From contig JAGMVK010000008.1 in the NCBI GenBank assembly GCA_020747065.1, positions 1,302,001-1,366,000 on the forward strand: a DNA stretch of 64,000 nt, read 5' to 3'. Below are positions 36,537 to 48,652 of the stretch, piece by piece. This DNA is from Cadophora sp. MPI-SDFR-AT-0126. Lineage: Eukaryota > Ascomycota > Leotiomycetes > Helotiales > Ploettnerulaceae. Every line of letters starts with the position of its first letter. The first letter of the stretch is position 1. The notes under the pieces were generated by a model, which had not been told where the DNA came from, did no database searches, and saw only the letters and a program-made list of their open reading frames with translations. A program made the translations under genes and the position numbers.

Positions 36537-37586
36537 ATCGAGCTCTTTGCGATTGATGTTGACGAGCAAGGCTTAATTTTTTTTTAGACGTCAACAAACG
36601 AGAGGATGAGATGAACCAACGAACGTGCCACGCAGAAACGAAGGTAAAATACTGACAGAAGACGAGAAGAGAAGCAAAATCCAAGAAATCAAACATCAAA
36701 GCCACAGAGAAGGGAGAAAGAACAGAGATATACACGTCAAGTTACCACCGAGCTAAGTATGATACGACTACAACCAAACCCGAGTGGAAGAAAAAACAAC
36801 TCGAACCTACGAACCGTGTCACAGAAACATGTTCCCGCCATGACCCAGTATCAAGATCCAAGACTGGCCACAGCCAAAGTAAAGAAACGAATCATTGCGA
36901 GCCAAACATCGGATGAGAGATGCACGAAACAGATTTTAAGACCTGCTCGGATCTTCTCCTGGGATTGGGGCTCGATGGCGAAGCGAGGTGTTTTGAAACG
37001 GGACTTGGGACGTGTTGGCTGGTTCACGAGGGGCTGTCTGTGCTGAGACTGGATTGTGGGAGAATGTTGGCTATTTATAGATACTAACTTCGAATTGTGA
37101 ATTGCCGGAATATTTCGTTTGTAGACCTTAGATGTGTTTGTTCTCGATAGTTTCTCGAAGGGTGGAGAATGAAGGTGCTGAGGTTAGATAGATCCCTGTC
37201 TAAGCCTAGCTGCTTGCTCTGCTCTGCCCTGCTTCAGGGGCTCGCTTACGGTACAGTAGCTGGATCCCCTGTAGCTTCGTTAGTAAACACCAACGAGTCT
37301 GTTCGACAAAATCTAAATTGTGAAATCACGCTCGAGGCATGATTGGGAAACCAGAGACCCAAAATTAATACGAAATGCCTCCATGTAGGTCATAGAAAAC
37401 AAAATAGAAATTCGCACGCAGCAACGAGAATCCCAAAGTCGTGATGCCGATAACAACAATTATTTGCGAGCACAAAGTAACAGTACTTGTGCTTCTCTAC
37501 AACATCGATCCTTCTTTGTTATATCCCTTCCTACCATCTCAGAACACTCCGACCCTGATCTCCGTCCATCGACCTCAAGCTCTTGT
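36537..37586. other. Intergenic, upstream of chitin deacetylase and downstream of the GPI protein gene
   Basis: About 1.05 kb. Contains the deacetylase promoter; no coding signature seen. Confidence 0.45.
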
Positions 37587-38434
37587 CTACAAAGCAAGCG
37601 CCATCCCCATAAACCCAACAGCTCCAACAACCCCCGCAACAACAGCATTCGTCTGCGCAGCCCCAGCAGAACTCGTGCTCGAGGTCTGCGCACTCGATGA
37701 CCCAGCATTCTCCGTCGTGGTACTAACACCTGTCGCCTTACCACTCTCACTCGCGGTCAACGTCGCCGTTGTCACAGTGCTGTTCCCCTTCCCCGTCACA
37801 CTCGCAGTCTTACTCGCCGTTCCACCCGTCCCAACGACACCAGTTCCAGCTGCGCCAGGCAGCGTTGTCAAGCCCGCAGCTACCTCCAACGAGATGATCT
37901 CTGGCACGATAGACTGGACTTTGCCGCCTAGACCGATAACGTAGGATTGTGCAGCTGGGGGAAGAGAAGTGTACCACTTCAAGAATGTCAGTGCTGTAAA
38001 AGTCAAAATCATATGATCAGGATCTCGGTGGCCAAGACATACATTCGTCCTGAGACATGTATCTGATCCGAGATCCCAATCTTAGATATTTATAGGTGAG
38101 GAAATTTACATACTGCTGGGAGACCATTGGCGATGATATCGGCTTGGAGAGAGGAGACAGCAGAGGGGTTGTAGAGGATTGAGGTAACGGAGGCGGGGAT
38201 GCCCGTTAGGGCTGAGGCGATGCTGGGGGGTGGCTGCAGTTCTGCCGAGAGGGAAGAAATGCGGGAGAGGACGGAGGAGAGGGATGGACTGGGTGAAGGG
38301 TGTTAGTGAAAAGCATTGTATCTGGACAGAGAAGAGTTGACTCGATTGACTTACTTCTGACGTTTGACAACTTGGTCTGGGGTCGCGAGGATGAGGACAC
38401 AGAGGCCAGTGATGATGGGAATGGAAGAACGCAT
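37587..38434 (-). CDS. Predicted GPI-anchored cell-surface protein, Ser/Thr-rich
   Basis: Exons 38434-38355, 38288-38114 and 37976-37587 give 214 aa. The N-terminus MRSSIPIITGLCVLILA is a signal peptide, followed by VVKRQ, a possible KR processing site. A helical domain with PAWYTSLPPAAQSYVIGL resembles a pattern found in many fungal GPI proteins of unknown role. A Ser/Thr/Ala-rich stalk (likely O-glycosylated) precedes a C-terminal hydrophobic tail, GVVGAVGFMGMALAL, with small residues (SSAGAAQ) upstream as a candidate omega site. Exon 3 was placed at the acceptor giving WYTSLP because it preserves phase and leaves a CTGAC branch site in the intron. Function unknown. Confidence 0.75.
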
Positions 38435-39570
38435 GATCGAGTTTCAAGATGGGTTGGCTGTAGCGACTGACTTGTGACTTGTGTAGAGATATCCAAAAGT
38501 CGTAAGGACGCGTTAGAACATACAACGTAGACTCGAAATCTTCAAAATGTGATCCAGGAACGGGGAATGTCCATTCTATAACAGCTTATATGGGCATCTT
38601 CCAGTCTCTAATCTCCACCAGCAAAGGCCCGAGCCGGGTCGCTTTCTAGAGACAGACACACTCGTGGAACCACCATCTCAGCACAACGTGATGATTGGAC
38701 TGCGTATTGGAACGTCGTGTTAATTCTGAGTAGTGAATACAGTTCTCTTGCGCCGCTGAACAGTATTGGAGAGGTTTCTGTCACGCCATATTGGTGGCGC
38801 TGTGTGTTCAGGCGAGAGGCGTCGAGGACTGGAATGGGGCTTGGCAGGGTTCGCGAAACTGTCAGACGTTGGGGAATGTTGGGTTTGACAAATGTGCACT
38901 CTTCCAAATGAATCATAATGTTCAGAGATGGTGCATTGAGAGAGACAGAATGTGCCGAAAGGAGGATTGTACTTGGAGCTTTTGATGTTGACTCCTTCCT
39001 CCCCTAATGTTTTGGTAAAGAGAGACATTTTCGCTCGATTGGGCCAGAGAATGACACAAGGCTGAAATATTGGTGGACAGCTTGTCCGTAATCGGAATCT
39101 CTGAAGTGACATCCACAAAACGGCGTAACAATTGAGTTGAACATGAGAACTCGGATAAAGGAACGGTTGAAAGAGAACTGCGTATCTAAGAGACTTCCTC
39201 GGACATCTCAAGTGATTAGGTGAGCCAGTGAGCAAATCCACAAAATCTCAGGATGCGGAGGCTGAGCGTCAAAATCGTGCAATTTTTTCTACTGAAATAT
39301 GCTCCTCCATCATACTAGTAAAGCTCCATCATACAGTAAAGCGCCACTAGAAATAAAGTAGCGATGAATTTTCCTTCCATGCCCCAAGCGCCATTGCAGA
39401 CGGCGATCATACACATTTTCCAAAATGCATCACTAAATCATCCAAGGTGGTATATCCTCCTGTGTAACGCCAAAAACTCCTTAATGTGAAGGTCGCCTCG
39501 ATCCATCAGACCTCTCGCGCATAGGGAGAAGTTCAATCCGGTCCTGTTGGTAGTATTAACACCAGTCTGG
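38435..39570. other. Intergenic 1.1 kb between GPI protein and PAP2 genes
   Basis: Promoter of the GPI protein gene on the left, 3' UTR of the PAP2 gene on the right. No coding signature. A small imperfect tandem duplication lies at 39305-39341. Confidence 0.45.
39305..39341. repeat. Short imperfect tandem duplication (about 18 nt x 2)
   Basis: Two adjacent copies of CTCCATCATAC(T)AGTAAAG differ by one inserted base. Local duplication only; no coding consequence is seen. Confidence 0.7.
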
Positions 39571-40891
39571 TCATCTAGCCACACCGTAGGTGGTGGTTTC
39601 GCCATTACCCACTTCGTTCGTCAGGTTTCTCTGATGGACCGCTCTCCCGGCTTCCAGGTCTGCATTGTTCCTCTGCGCGACTTCCTCAGAATGCTTTTGC
39701 CGGCTTCCCACATAATTTCCGACGCCAACGCCTGCCCAGAAGCTTCTATCTCGACTTCTTGGGCCCCAACTCCATCCAGCGCCTTGGTTGATTGGTAAAT
39801 GGTAGTAGCGGAAGGCAAATACGGATGTGACTAGGCCAATCAAGTAGCCAAACAGAATGTCAAAGCCGTGATGTCTGAAATCGGAATACCGTGTCGAAGC
39901 AATATAGATGGAAGCAAAAGATGGCAAGACAGCAATGACCAATAGGTACACGGGAGGTCCTGCTGCTTGATTCCGTGCCGCAATTACTGCATCATCATGT
40001 CCTGATGGCTCTTGAAGGTCATCTCCGGCCATAGGCTTGTCTCGACTCTCCATGCTGCGGTTCTCCATAGTTCTCGACGTCGATGCGCGAGAAGGGAATG
40101 CAGATAACTGTGTAGCGCTGGAACCAGACGCAAGGAAAGGAATAGTAATAGCTAGCTTCGAGGCGAGGAAGAGACTGAGATAGATGAGACCACCGGAAGA
40201 AAAGGAAGCATGGCCGCTTGGGAAACCTGTGAGTCCACAAGTCAGCTATCGAAATCTAGAGACCGAGTGCTCTTTGCAAAGAAGAGTCGGATAATCCAAT
40301 GAACTTACTTCGAAATCCATCATCCAACTTTGACTTGTCTGACTGCTGGCAGATCTTCGCAGATACAACATTGAAGTTCTCATAGATACTTCCTGCGAGG
40401 AATTTCGAGTAGGTGTAGTTCGCAAGATTGGCCATATCAGGCTCGCAACGAGAAAGGAGATCTGGACGAGGCTTTCCAAACAAGTTCTTCATTCCGCTGG
40501 TGATCAAGAAAGATGCCGACAAAGAAAGTGCCAGGCCCAACCATCCAGTATGCCATTCCCATAGTTTGCGTTTCCATATTAAGGATTTTGGTATTGACTT
40601 TGAAACGGTAGGGCCTGGAACCAGCACGAGGCAGACGAGAAAGATGATTACGGCTGGACCAACGAGACCGGAGCAGCCCAGTGTGACTAAGGATACCTTC
40701 TCGTGCTCAACATGTGGGAAACTGATCTCGGGATTCGTGAGCGAGAAAGGTCGCATATTCGGTGTGATATTTGCCAGTATAGCCCCCACACCAGCGGCGA
40801 CAATAATTATGATCCAGTCGACTATGTACGAAACCACCAGGAGTTTTGAGAATCCGCCATGTTTGGCACGCGACATCATGGATTGCTTCAT
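39571..40891 (-). CDS. PAP2-family lipid phosphatase (DPP1/LPP1-like)
   Basis: Membrane phosphatase acting on phosphatidate, diacylglycerol pyrophosphate or related lipid phosphates. Exons 40891-40309 and 40226-39571 give 412 aa. All three phosphatase signature motifs are present: KxxxxxxRP (Lys135 to Pro143, in GKPRPDLLSRC), PSGH (197-200) and RxxxxxHxxxD (Arg307, His313, Asp317). About six hydrophobic segments surround them, the family topology with the active site on the non-cytosolic side. An insertion of about 45 polar residues lies between motifs 2 and 3, and the C-terminal tail of about 90 residues is polar and charged. The shared intron junction falls one residue before the PSGH motif. 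Confidence 0.92.
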
Positions 40892-42345
40892 TGTTGCATT
40901 CGTTTATTCGTTTGTTCGTGTACTTCGAGTAGAAAGGGAAATATCAGGTGTCTGCCGTGAATCCGGTTTAACCAGTCGAACCCAAATGTTTCCAGCACAA
41001 GAAGGGGGACAGCGGCTCTTCTTATGAAAGGAATTGGCAGACTTTTGCCAATGTTGCTGCTTATGGGGTGAGACAGGGTGAAAGAAAGGGATCTGGAAAG
41101 GATGGGGGGTGGCTTGGACAGGGTCTACGACCATTAAATCATAGCGCTCTTCCGTGATTCGACGGGGTACTCCCGCCAAGTAAGGCGATATGCGCGAAGC
41201 CAGGCCACTTTCTGTTTAGAGGCATGAGACACACGACACTTGAATGGTCCCAAGGCTGGGCACGAGTGAGTAGTGACATTCGAGGCGTACAAATGACGAA
41301 TGCATGAAGCTAGATTCCAAGATTTTAGATTTTGTAGTATACAAACATCTGGATATTTGCCGCTTGCTTTTTCACTCAATCAAAGTGGTACGCAGGTAGC
41401 GCAGCGAATTTCCTGTTTGATGGGGCGAGCAGATCGTCCATTCTTACTTTGTTCATACTTCTCGCCAAGGTCTTGTTGGTAAATTCGGTGTTTGAACAGC
41501 CTCGAAGGTCCGCTTTTGCTGACTCTGACCTTGCCAGTGACATGCCACTTGAACCACAGACGTAAAGACCCGCTGTCCGGGGTAGACTGAGGTGACCGCG
41601 GCTATGATTCTATTTCGGATCATCGCTACCTTCAACTCGAGAACGTCGACTTCGGGGGTGGTAGCCGCCGCTGGCTAGGCGTCTTTTTGCTGCGAGCTGA
41701 CAAGCTGTCATGTTTCACATTTCTACGGCCCTTTATCTGTCCAATTCAGCCTCCAGCCTCACCAGGCGCAGAAGGAATATCCGGCTGATCTGGTCAAAGT
41801 TGATCTGATCTGCGAGAATTTCGCAGTCTGCCTTCGTCTCAGCCTCCTCATGACGCGATCGTCACAGGGATAGGAAGATGGATGGACATGCTGTTGAACG
41901 GATGCCGGGCAGTGCATTTGCCGAGATTGCATTGATTGGCCAAGAATTCTGGAGTAAGAGCAGCACACCACACCACAACACAGCAACCCCCTTGATGGTA
42001 ACGCCGAAGTGGCCATTCGAGGGGCATATCTCCGATCAGTTGTGGTAGTCAACTACCCCGCAACAACATTCTTCCAGTCCTACTTCCTGAACCCCTCCCA
42101 AGACCGGGAGTTGGAATCAAGCAATTGACCAATCTCCGTCCCGCGTGGACAATTTATACTTCTATCCCCACTCTGCTCGTTCACATTTAAGCTCGACGTC
42201 ATGACAACGGGAATGAGTTGCTAGTTTCACAGGTTTCTGTGATGTTTTGGAGCTTGACGTAGCTAGATATCAAGGTACCACAGTCTAGACTATAACAAAA
42301 GCTGCTCATTTCTATCCCGTTTCTTCTTCTTCCTTTTGCTTCAAC
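40892..42345. promoter_or_regulatory. Divergent promoter region between PAP2 and aldo/keto reductase genes
   Basis: About 1.45 kb without a gene. Next to the reductase gene there is a TATA-like AATTTATACTT (about 42151) and a pyrimidine-rich leader (about 42314-42345) just before the ATG. An AACCCCTCCC stretch, compatible with a stress-response (CCCCT) core, lies at about 42091. These are motif matches only. Confidence 0.45.
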
Positions 42346-43582
42346 ATGTATTCACGAACGGCTCGTTTATCTTTATCAGCTTCATCAAGAATCTCTCAAG
42401 TCTCTTCACACATCCAAAGACGCAATATGGCTTCTGGAACAACTCACACGCTCAACACCGGAGCAAAGATTCCCGCTATCGGGTTCGGGACCTGGCAGGA
42501 TAAGGATGATCAGGAGAAAGCTGTTACCGAGGCTTTGAAGGCTGGTTATTTGCATATTGATACTGCAGCTAGTAAGTGAGCGTCTTTAATTCAGAGACGT
42601 TTCTATTCTTAAACAGCATACTGATAGTACAAAGTCTATGGAACCGAGCCTATGGTCGGAGCAGCCATCAAGAAGAGTGGCATCGACCGATCCAAGCTCT
42701 TTATCACCACCAAACTCTGGAATAACAAGCATAAGCCTGAGGATGTTGAGGGCGCTCTCGATCAATCACTCAAAGATCTGGGAATGGATTATGTCGACTT
42801 GTACCTAATGCATTGGCCGTCTGCATTCAAGCCAGGTCGGGTTTCCACAAACTCTAAGTAAATGCGTCAGTGAGGCCTCGGATGCTAATGTTCTCTATAT
42901 ATAGGCGACAACAAATTCCCTAAAGATAAAGATGGCAAGACCGAAACTAGCAACATCAGCTACGTCGATACCTGGAAAGCAATGGAGAAGCTCACCTCGT
43001 CCGGCAAAGCTCGCGCCATCGGTGTCTCGAATTTCTCCAAGAAGGAACTCGAGACACTATTGAAAGAAGGTAGTGTTGTGCCAGCAGCTCACCAGATCGA
43101 GTGCCATCCTTGGTTGCAGCAGAAGGATTTCTGCAATTGGCATAAGGAGAAGGGTATCCATGTGCAGCATTACTCGCCGTTTGGGAACCAGAATGAGATT
43201 TATAGCTCGGGACAGAATATGGGGAAGTTGATGGTATGCATACCCTCTTCCGTCACTATTTTGTCTTGGAAAGTTCAAGAATACGGAAGCAAAAACTAAC
43301 ACACATCACAAACAGGACGACCCCGTACTCGTCGAAATCGGCAAGAAATACAACAAGACTGGTGGGCAAGTCGCCCTAGCCTGGGGTATTGCTCGCGGCC
43401 ACTCCGTCCTCCCGAAATCCAAAACACCATCTCGCATCGCGCAGAATCTAGAGGGCGACTTCAAGCTGAGCGCTGAGGATATGAAGAAAATCGAGGCTGT
43501 GGATAAGAAGTTGCGGTTCAATGATCCGAGCGAGTCGTTTGGGTATACTTTCTATACGGATTTGGAAGGGAAGAAGAAGTAA
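42346..43582 (+). CDS. Aldo/keto reductase (glycerol dehydrogenase / aldose reductase-like)
   Basis: NADPH-dependent carbonyl reductase of the AKR family, likely acting on glyceraldehyde, glycerol or aldoses. Exons 42346-42571, 42635-42835, 42905-43233 and 43316-43582 give 340 aa. The catalytic tetrad is Asp72, Tyr77, Lys102 and His135 (in IDTAAIYGTE, TTKLW and LYLMHWP). [19 protein letters not shown] and the coenzyme-binding [12 protein letters not shown] are family signatures. A second ATG at 42427 ([10 protein letters not shown]) would give the usual cytosolic length; the 27 extra residues are Ser/Arg-rich without acidic residues, like a mitochondrial presequence, so alternative starts are plausible. 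Confidence 0.92.
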
Positions 43583-44391
43583 GTGGGTGGAATCGGTGAC
43601 GTAGGGCTGGGGGAGTAGTCGCTGAGCTATTTGTGTAGATGTAGAAAGAAAATGTCAAAAGACAGTCTTTGATTGGGAAGCCACGTGCTACGTCAGATTT
43701 CGGTGGGGACAGCCTCGATGTATGTGCTTACATCTTTATCGTAGCAACTGCTAGGCCTTCATCTGGCAGATATTGTGTCGCTTTCCGATAAAGAGCATGG
43801 ATGTTACACTTTCCTTCGTTGGAGAATGTCACACTCGGTCAGCATTACTAGCACTACACGGCGGGCGCAGGTGCTCTCCACGCTTCGAGCAACCTCAGCG
43901 CTCTCTCTATTCCAGTACAAAGGATTTGGGTTTCTCGTCCTCACGGTTATTGCTAAATCACTTTGGTCAGGTTTTGTTGTGTTCATAATTTAGGAAGGCA
44001 TAGAGGGCACATGAACATCAGGTTTTTGAGTTACACAAAAGAGCTACGATTGGTCTCTGCCATTGTTGTGATTGCTCTCGCGTAATTGTCATGACCTCAA
44101 CTTCCGTGAGCAGGCAGTCAGTCATTTACGACGTCCGTGACCATGAAACGAGAGCAAACTTGCTCCAAATCTGTGTCATGACTCCATAGAATTACAGTCT
44201 CCATAGATTCACAGTCCCCTGGCAATCATGCCGCTTATCATTCACCACGATTGCTTCGCCCTATCAACAAAACCCAAGCTGTCCTGTCGCTGACCTTCCC
44301 AATACGCACTCACCTTCGCCACCCAACAGCATTTCACTCATTCAGACATCCTCGTGTACAGAGACCAGGTCTAAGTTCGAATTCAACCCCC
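43583..44391. other. Intergenic region with a short upstream open frame
   Basis: About 800 bp. An ATG at 44228 opens a 21-codon frame that stops at 44292, upstream of the next gene, so it could act as a uORF if it lies in the leader. Otherwise nothing was recognised. Confidence 0.4.
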
Positions 44392-46431
44392 ATGTCTCCC
44401 AAGCGCGTCGAGGATAGGAGCATCATCCTCACGAGTACTACTGGCGAAAAATCCATCTGGCGGCCGCGTGAAAACATTCCTTCTGACGAAGTCCGGGATA
44501 CAGTCGCCGCGGCGAGGATTCTGAATGCGAAAACACCCAAGATAAAGGACCCAGAAGCTTCAGGAAAGAGTGACAAGAAGAGAAAGAAGGAGCAGTGGTG
44601 GCGGAAGCTGTGGGAGAAAATGACAAAACAAAGAAAAGTACAAGTTTTGGAAACGGGAGTAGATACATTCCCAGCTCATAAACCAACTCTTTTGGAGAGG
44701 GTTATTGAGTTCTGGAAACCTGTCCCCGGGTCCTCACCACCACAATATTTCTCTTCCAGACTGGACTTTCCAGCTTCGGGGCCGAAGGATAAGGAGAGGC
44801 CCAAAGATAGAGCAGCAGCAGCTGCTGCTGCTACGACCAGGTCCAGACTCCCATCCAAATTTCACGAATTCACAGGCTATATGTCTTCAGACCTGAGCAA
44901 AAACATGTCCCGTGAAAAGGACATTTGCAAGCTTCCTCTTTCGAGCTCAGCGGCTACATCGCTGCTTGAGTTGGGAACCCTTCCTGGTGGAGGAGCTCTG
45001 AATCCGCTAGCTGGCCCATCGACGCAAAGAGCAAGATCTGTACATGACAGAGCCAAAGGCTTGATAGCATCCTCCGAAGTCCCGTCTCCTGCTGCCTCAT
45101 CAAAGGTGCAAATGAAGCCCCAAAGAAGAAGAGATGGAAAGAACACAATTGAAACACACAAAAAGGAACCAAATTGGGGCTGGTTGAGCTGTTGTACAAA
45201 ATCAGAGAATGAGTGCGATTGTGATAACCATGGACAAGTAAACCAGGGCAGAGTGGATGGTGAGTGCCTGATCAAGATGAGTTCTGAGGACAGTTTGGTG
45301 AATGTCACCTTTGACGACAAACCGATTCTCTCGCCTGACTTGTTCAAAATAGCCGATATTGACAAGATCACAGACCTCGAAGATGAAAATCAACACAAAA
45401 ACACGTTCGAAGTCACCAAAGTCAACAATTCGAGACAACACAACATGGTGAAAGGAAAGATTGAAGTGGCGAAGGCGGGCTCTGTGAAATCAACTTCAGT
45501 CCCATCAGCTGTACCTGCGGCCCCTGTTTTAACTCCTTTCACTGCTCGTCCCCAGTCCCCAGATCGAGTACCCGCATTGAGTTTGGCGCAGCGCCTCAAG
45601 GCTCTGAAGGAAAAACATGCGAGCAAGTCTGGAAATACCTTCGAAATTGTCTGGGAAGGTGGAGGACAGGGACGCGTTCAAGGTCCAGCAGGAACGATGA
45701 GAGGTGAGTCTGAGGTTGAGAACGGCTTTGTTGAGGTGGACATTCCAGCTTCGAACAACACGGACCCCAAGACGTCGCATGTCGTTGCAGCTGGTAGTCG
45801 TGTCCGGTACCTTCCAGCCGCTCTGGAAGACGCTATTAAGACAGAACTACCCAAGCCCACGAAGGAGGAAGTTGCCCTCGCAGTCGGTGTTCATTTGGAC
45901 GCATCCTCAACCGGAGGATCGTTCAAGACAGCCCGCACAAGTGCCTCAACTGCCTCAACCGCCTCAAAAGTTACCCCTCCCACAGGTCCCACAGTCAACA
46001 ACTCAACTTCCACCAAACAGCTTGTTGTCTCTGCAGTGTCATCGTCCTCAAGGGCTCGATCTGCGCCTTTGATGAAACCTACCACCTCCAGCTCGAAGCC
46101 GACTGGTCGATCCGTCAGCAAGACCACCGTATCTTCCGGAGCAGACGACAGCGATGATCCTCGCCGCAGCGCACCCATCAACATCAAAAAGCCCAGTAAG
46201 ACCTCCGACATGAACGAGTCCTACTTCCAAGTTCGGTCGCAAGATGGGACAGACACAGGGTACCCTGCCCTTGACAGCTCGGCCACGTCCTCTGATTTTG
46301 ACTTCCATTCAACCATCGTTCCAGGTTCGTGGCCAGATGATGAAGATTCCGAGTGGGTCGACGGCAAGGAGGAATTTGAGGCTGTTATGCGTGAGAAGGG
46401 TGACATGTCGAAAATTGCCAAGAAGCATTAA
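44392..46431 (+). CDS. Large disordered protein of unknown function
   Basis: A single exon of 679 aa from the first in-frame ATG (MSPKRVEDRSIILTST). No catalytic domain was recognised. The N-terminus has a short ordered-looking stretch (TGEKSIWRPRENIPSDEVRDTV), then a basic Lys-rich block with Trp residues (KKEQWWRKLWEKMTKQRK) that could be a nuclear-localisation or membrane-binding segment. The rest is Ser/Thr/Pro/Lys-rich low complexity, with an Ala run, a possible conserved block (ALSLAQRLKALKEKHASKSGNTFEIVWEGG is longer; key words LAQRLKALKE, FEIVWEGG) and an acidic C-terminal segment PGSWPDDEDSEWVDGKEEFE. It reads as a fungal-specific scaffold or regulatory protein. A stop-free 2-kb frame in this codon style supports coding status. 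Confidence 0.7.
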   Translation: MSPKRVEDRSIILTSTTGEKSIWRPRENIPSDEVRDTVAAARILNAKTPKIKDPEASGKSDKKRKKEQWWRKLWEKMTKQRKVQVLETGVDTFPAHKPTLLERVIEFWKPVPGSSPPQYFSSRLDFPASGPKDKERPKDRAAAAAAATTRSRLPSKFHEFTGYMSSDLSKNMSREKDICKLPLSSSAATSLLELGTLPGGGALNPLAGPSTQRARSVHDRAKGLIASSEVPSPAASSKVQMKPQRRRDGKNTIETHKKEPNWGWLSCCTKSENECDCDNHGQVNQGRVDGECLIKMSSEDSLVNVTFDDKPILSPDLFKIADIDKITDLEDENQHKNTFEVTKVNNSRQHNMVKGKIEVAKAGSVKSTSVPSAVPAAPVLTPFTARPQSPDRVPALSLAQRLKALKEKHASKSGNTFEIVWEGGGQGRVQGPAGTMRGESEVENGFVEVDIPASNNTDPKTSHVVAAGSRVRYLPAALEDAIKTELPKPTKEEVALAVGVHLDASSTGGSFKTARTSASTASTASKVTPPTGPTVNNSTSTKQLVVSAVSSSSRARSAPLMKPTTSSSKPTGRSVSKTTVSSGADDSDDPRRSAPINIKKPSKTSDMNESYFQVRSQDGTDTGYPALDSSATSSDFDFHSTIVPGSWPDDEDSEWVDGKEEFEAVMREKGDMSKIAKKH

Positions 46432-47665
46432 ATTGAATGTTGTAGTCGAGCTATCGTACTCTTGGACGCGTGATGTTGCTCCAATACCGGGATTACTCAA
46501 GACCATTCGGATGAAGCTGTACCAAAGAGATATGCCAAGAGCACAACGCAATTGGTGGTATTCTGAAGAATGATATGAGAATAGCCAGGCACAGGAACGA
46601 AATTTAACATGCAAAAGTTGATATATTGCAGTTTCTAGCAGAACAACGTGTAAAGGTAGAGCGGGCATATGAATTGAGCTCGTATCATGGGCGCTTTCAT
46701 GTTGTACATAGGATTCAGCAATTAAAAGGACATGTACTTCGAGACAATTGCTGGAGCTGAGTAAGTGACGTACCTTCTGAGCTATCTATGTTGATGTTAC
46801 CAGTTGTGATTGTGACATGCCTTAGGAGTGGGCTCACTTATCCTCTGAGAACCACACATAGATGTTTCTGCTCTCTTGTTACTCGAGCCCAGAAGAGTTC
46901 AACAGCCGCAGCAACAGCCTGCGGCATAAATGGATTTTTGCCGCGGGGTTGATTGAGCGGGTTGTCAGGCTGATAGGTGAAGCAGCTCGCAGTCTGGCAG
47001 TTAGTCATGAATCGTCTTCACAAGTTGCTGGGACGAAGATAATATCATCTCCGGCCTGAAAGTCAGAAAGGCCAAGTGATCTTGGCGAAAATACTTTCTT
47101 AGCTGAGTTGCCATGTTGTGTAGGAGAGCTTTCAAGTAAGATGAACTTGATGAAGGTTAGTAGACATGTGGTGGTTCGAAAGGTCGGTCCTCGTGTCCAC
47201 ACACTATGTGATTAGTCAGCATGGCAAGTAAAGCCTTCCTTTGAGTATGCGTCTGCGTCCTATACAATTGTAGGTAGTATGCAGGCATGAAACTCAAAAA
47301 GTTCCAGCTCTCAAGTGCCTTCTGTTCTGGGAGTGAAAATGCACCAAAACATCATCGATTGCAATATGTTGATACGCAAGAGAAAACAAACTTAACAAGC
47401 GCCTCATGGTCCCTCACTGGTTCACTTATCCACCCTCTTCATAATGTTGCACTTACGAGCCTGTATTTCTCGTCTGGAAATGGGAATCGGTCCAACAGGC
47501 GAATGTTTCACTAGCTATCCTCAGTCCAATGGGCATCTGGAAGTCTGTGTTTTGTTTATTCGCAAGATTTTCATTCCAAGCACCTTGCTACTTAACATGC
47601 AAAGTAACCCTTATGCACCCCCATAGACATCAGGTACGTAGAAAAAGTTGCCCAGACCAAACCGC
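46432..47665. other. Convergent intergenic region, 1.2 kb
   Basis: Lies between stop codons of the disordered-protein gene and RPL9. Only short unconvincing frames were seen. Confidence 0.45.
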
Positions 47666-48652
47666 TCATGCTTCTTCCTCAATGTTACCCTTCTCCGAAA
47701 CGTACAGACCGTCCAAGAACTGTATCATATTAGCCTCAATTTCTCCTCTCGGGCCCTCTTTCCTGCAACTCTTCCAGTCTTTTGTAGATCCTGGAAGCGG
47801 GAAATCGAATGGGAAGCCTGCGTGTTCCTTACCTTCCGAATATCCTTGTTTCGCACTCTGCAGATTTGTTGGATGTCGGCGGCGGACTGTGAGACGTTCT
47901 CGAGCGAGTTACCGAACAATTGCAGCTCATCCTTCTGGTTCTTTGATGGCTCGACCTCGACACCTGGTTGCATAACGACTCTGCGGACGATCTTCTCACC
48001 GATGAAGTTCCTATGAGGTCCGTCAGCACTTCATGCCCACATTCATTCCTGTTCCCGCAGCCCGCCCATCAAGTCCAAGCCTTTCTCCACGTCCAGGGAA
48101 TTTCCACATACCGGATCTCAACCTCGTACAAGCCAGTCTCAGAGTTCTTGTCTACGTTGACGTTGATGGGGAAATGTGCGTAGACATATCTCATCTTGTA
48201 CTTGAAACCCTTGGTGACACCAATGATCAGGTTGTTGATGAGTGTTCGGACTGTGCGGAGGGTAGCGACGTTCTTTCGGGCACCGTGGTGCAATTCGATG
48301 TTGATGACATCCTTCTTTGGGTGGGAGAAGTTTACGGCCAAGTGGTTGAGATTCTTCGTGAGCTTGCCTATATTTCCTCCATTAGATCTCCCATATCCCT
48401 TGCAAGTATTTCCAGCCTTTCGAGCGTACCTCGTGGACCCTCAACAGTAACAAGTCGGGACTTGATGGTGACCTTGACTATTCGCACACAGATTCATCAG
48501 TTATTACTCTTGTTCCAATGCGCCAGTCTCAATTCTCCTTCCATATCGAATTTCGTGTAGCGCTCTGAGGGCAATTCCAAGGATAAATGTGGACAATTGC
48601 ACTCACCACCCTCGGGGACGGTCAAGGTCTCTTCGGAATGAATGTACTTCAT
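47666..48652 (-). CDS. RPL9: 60S ribosomal protein L9 (uL6)
   Basis: Large-subunit protein uL6, near the factor-binding region. Five exons, 48652-48607, 48477-48430, 48367-48112, 48010-47833 and 47719-47666, give 193 aa, the usual size. It starts [16 protein letters not shown] and contains [51 protein letters not shown] and [11 protein letters not shown], characteristic of eukaryotic L9, and ends [17 protein letters not shown]. The first two exons are very short (46 and 48 nt), as is common in fungal ribosomal protein genes. Confidence 0.96.

Noticed and set aside
37976..38012. Earlier acceptor (ACAG at 37995) for exon 3 of the GPI protein gene
   Set aside because: It breaks the reading phase; the AAG acceptor before WYTSLP keeps phase and places a CTGAC branch site in the intron.
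24488..38434. Secondary-metabolite gene cluster
   Set aside because: No polyketide synthase, NRPS, terpene cyclase, P450 or methyltransferase is present; the genes are signalling, transport and cell-wall types.
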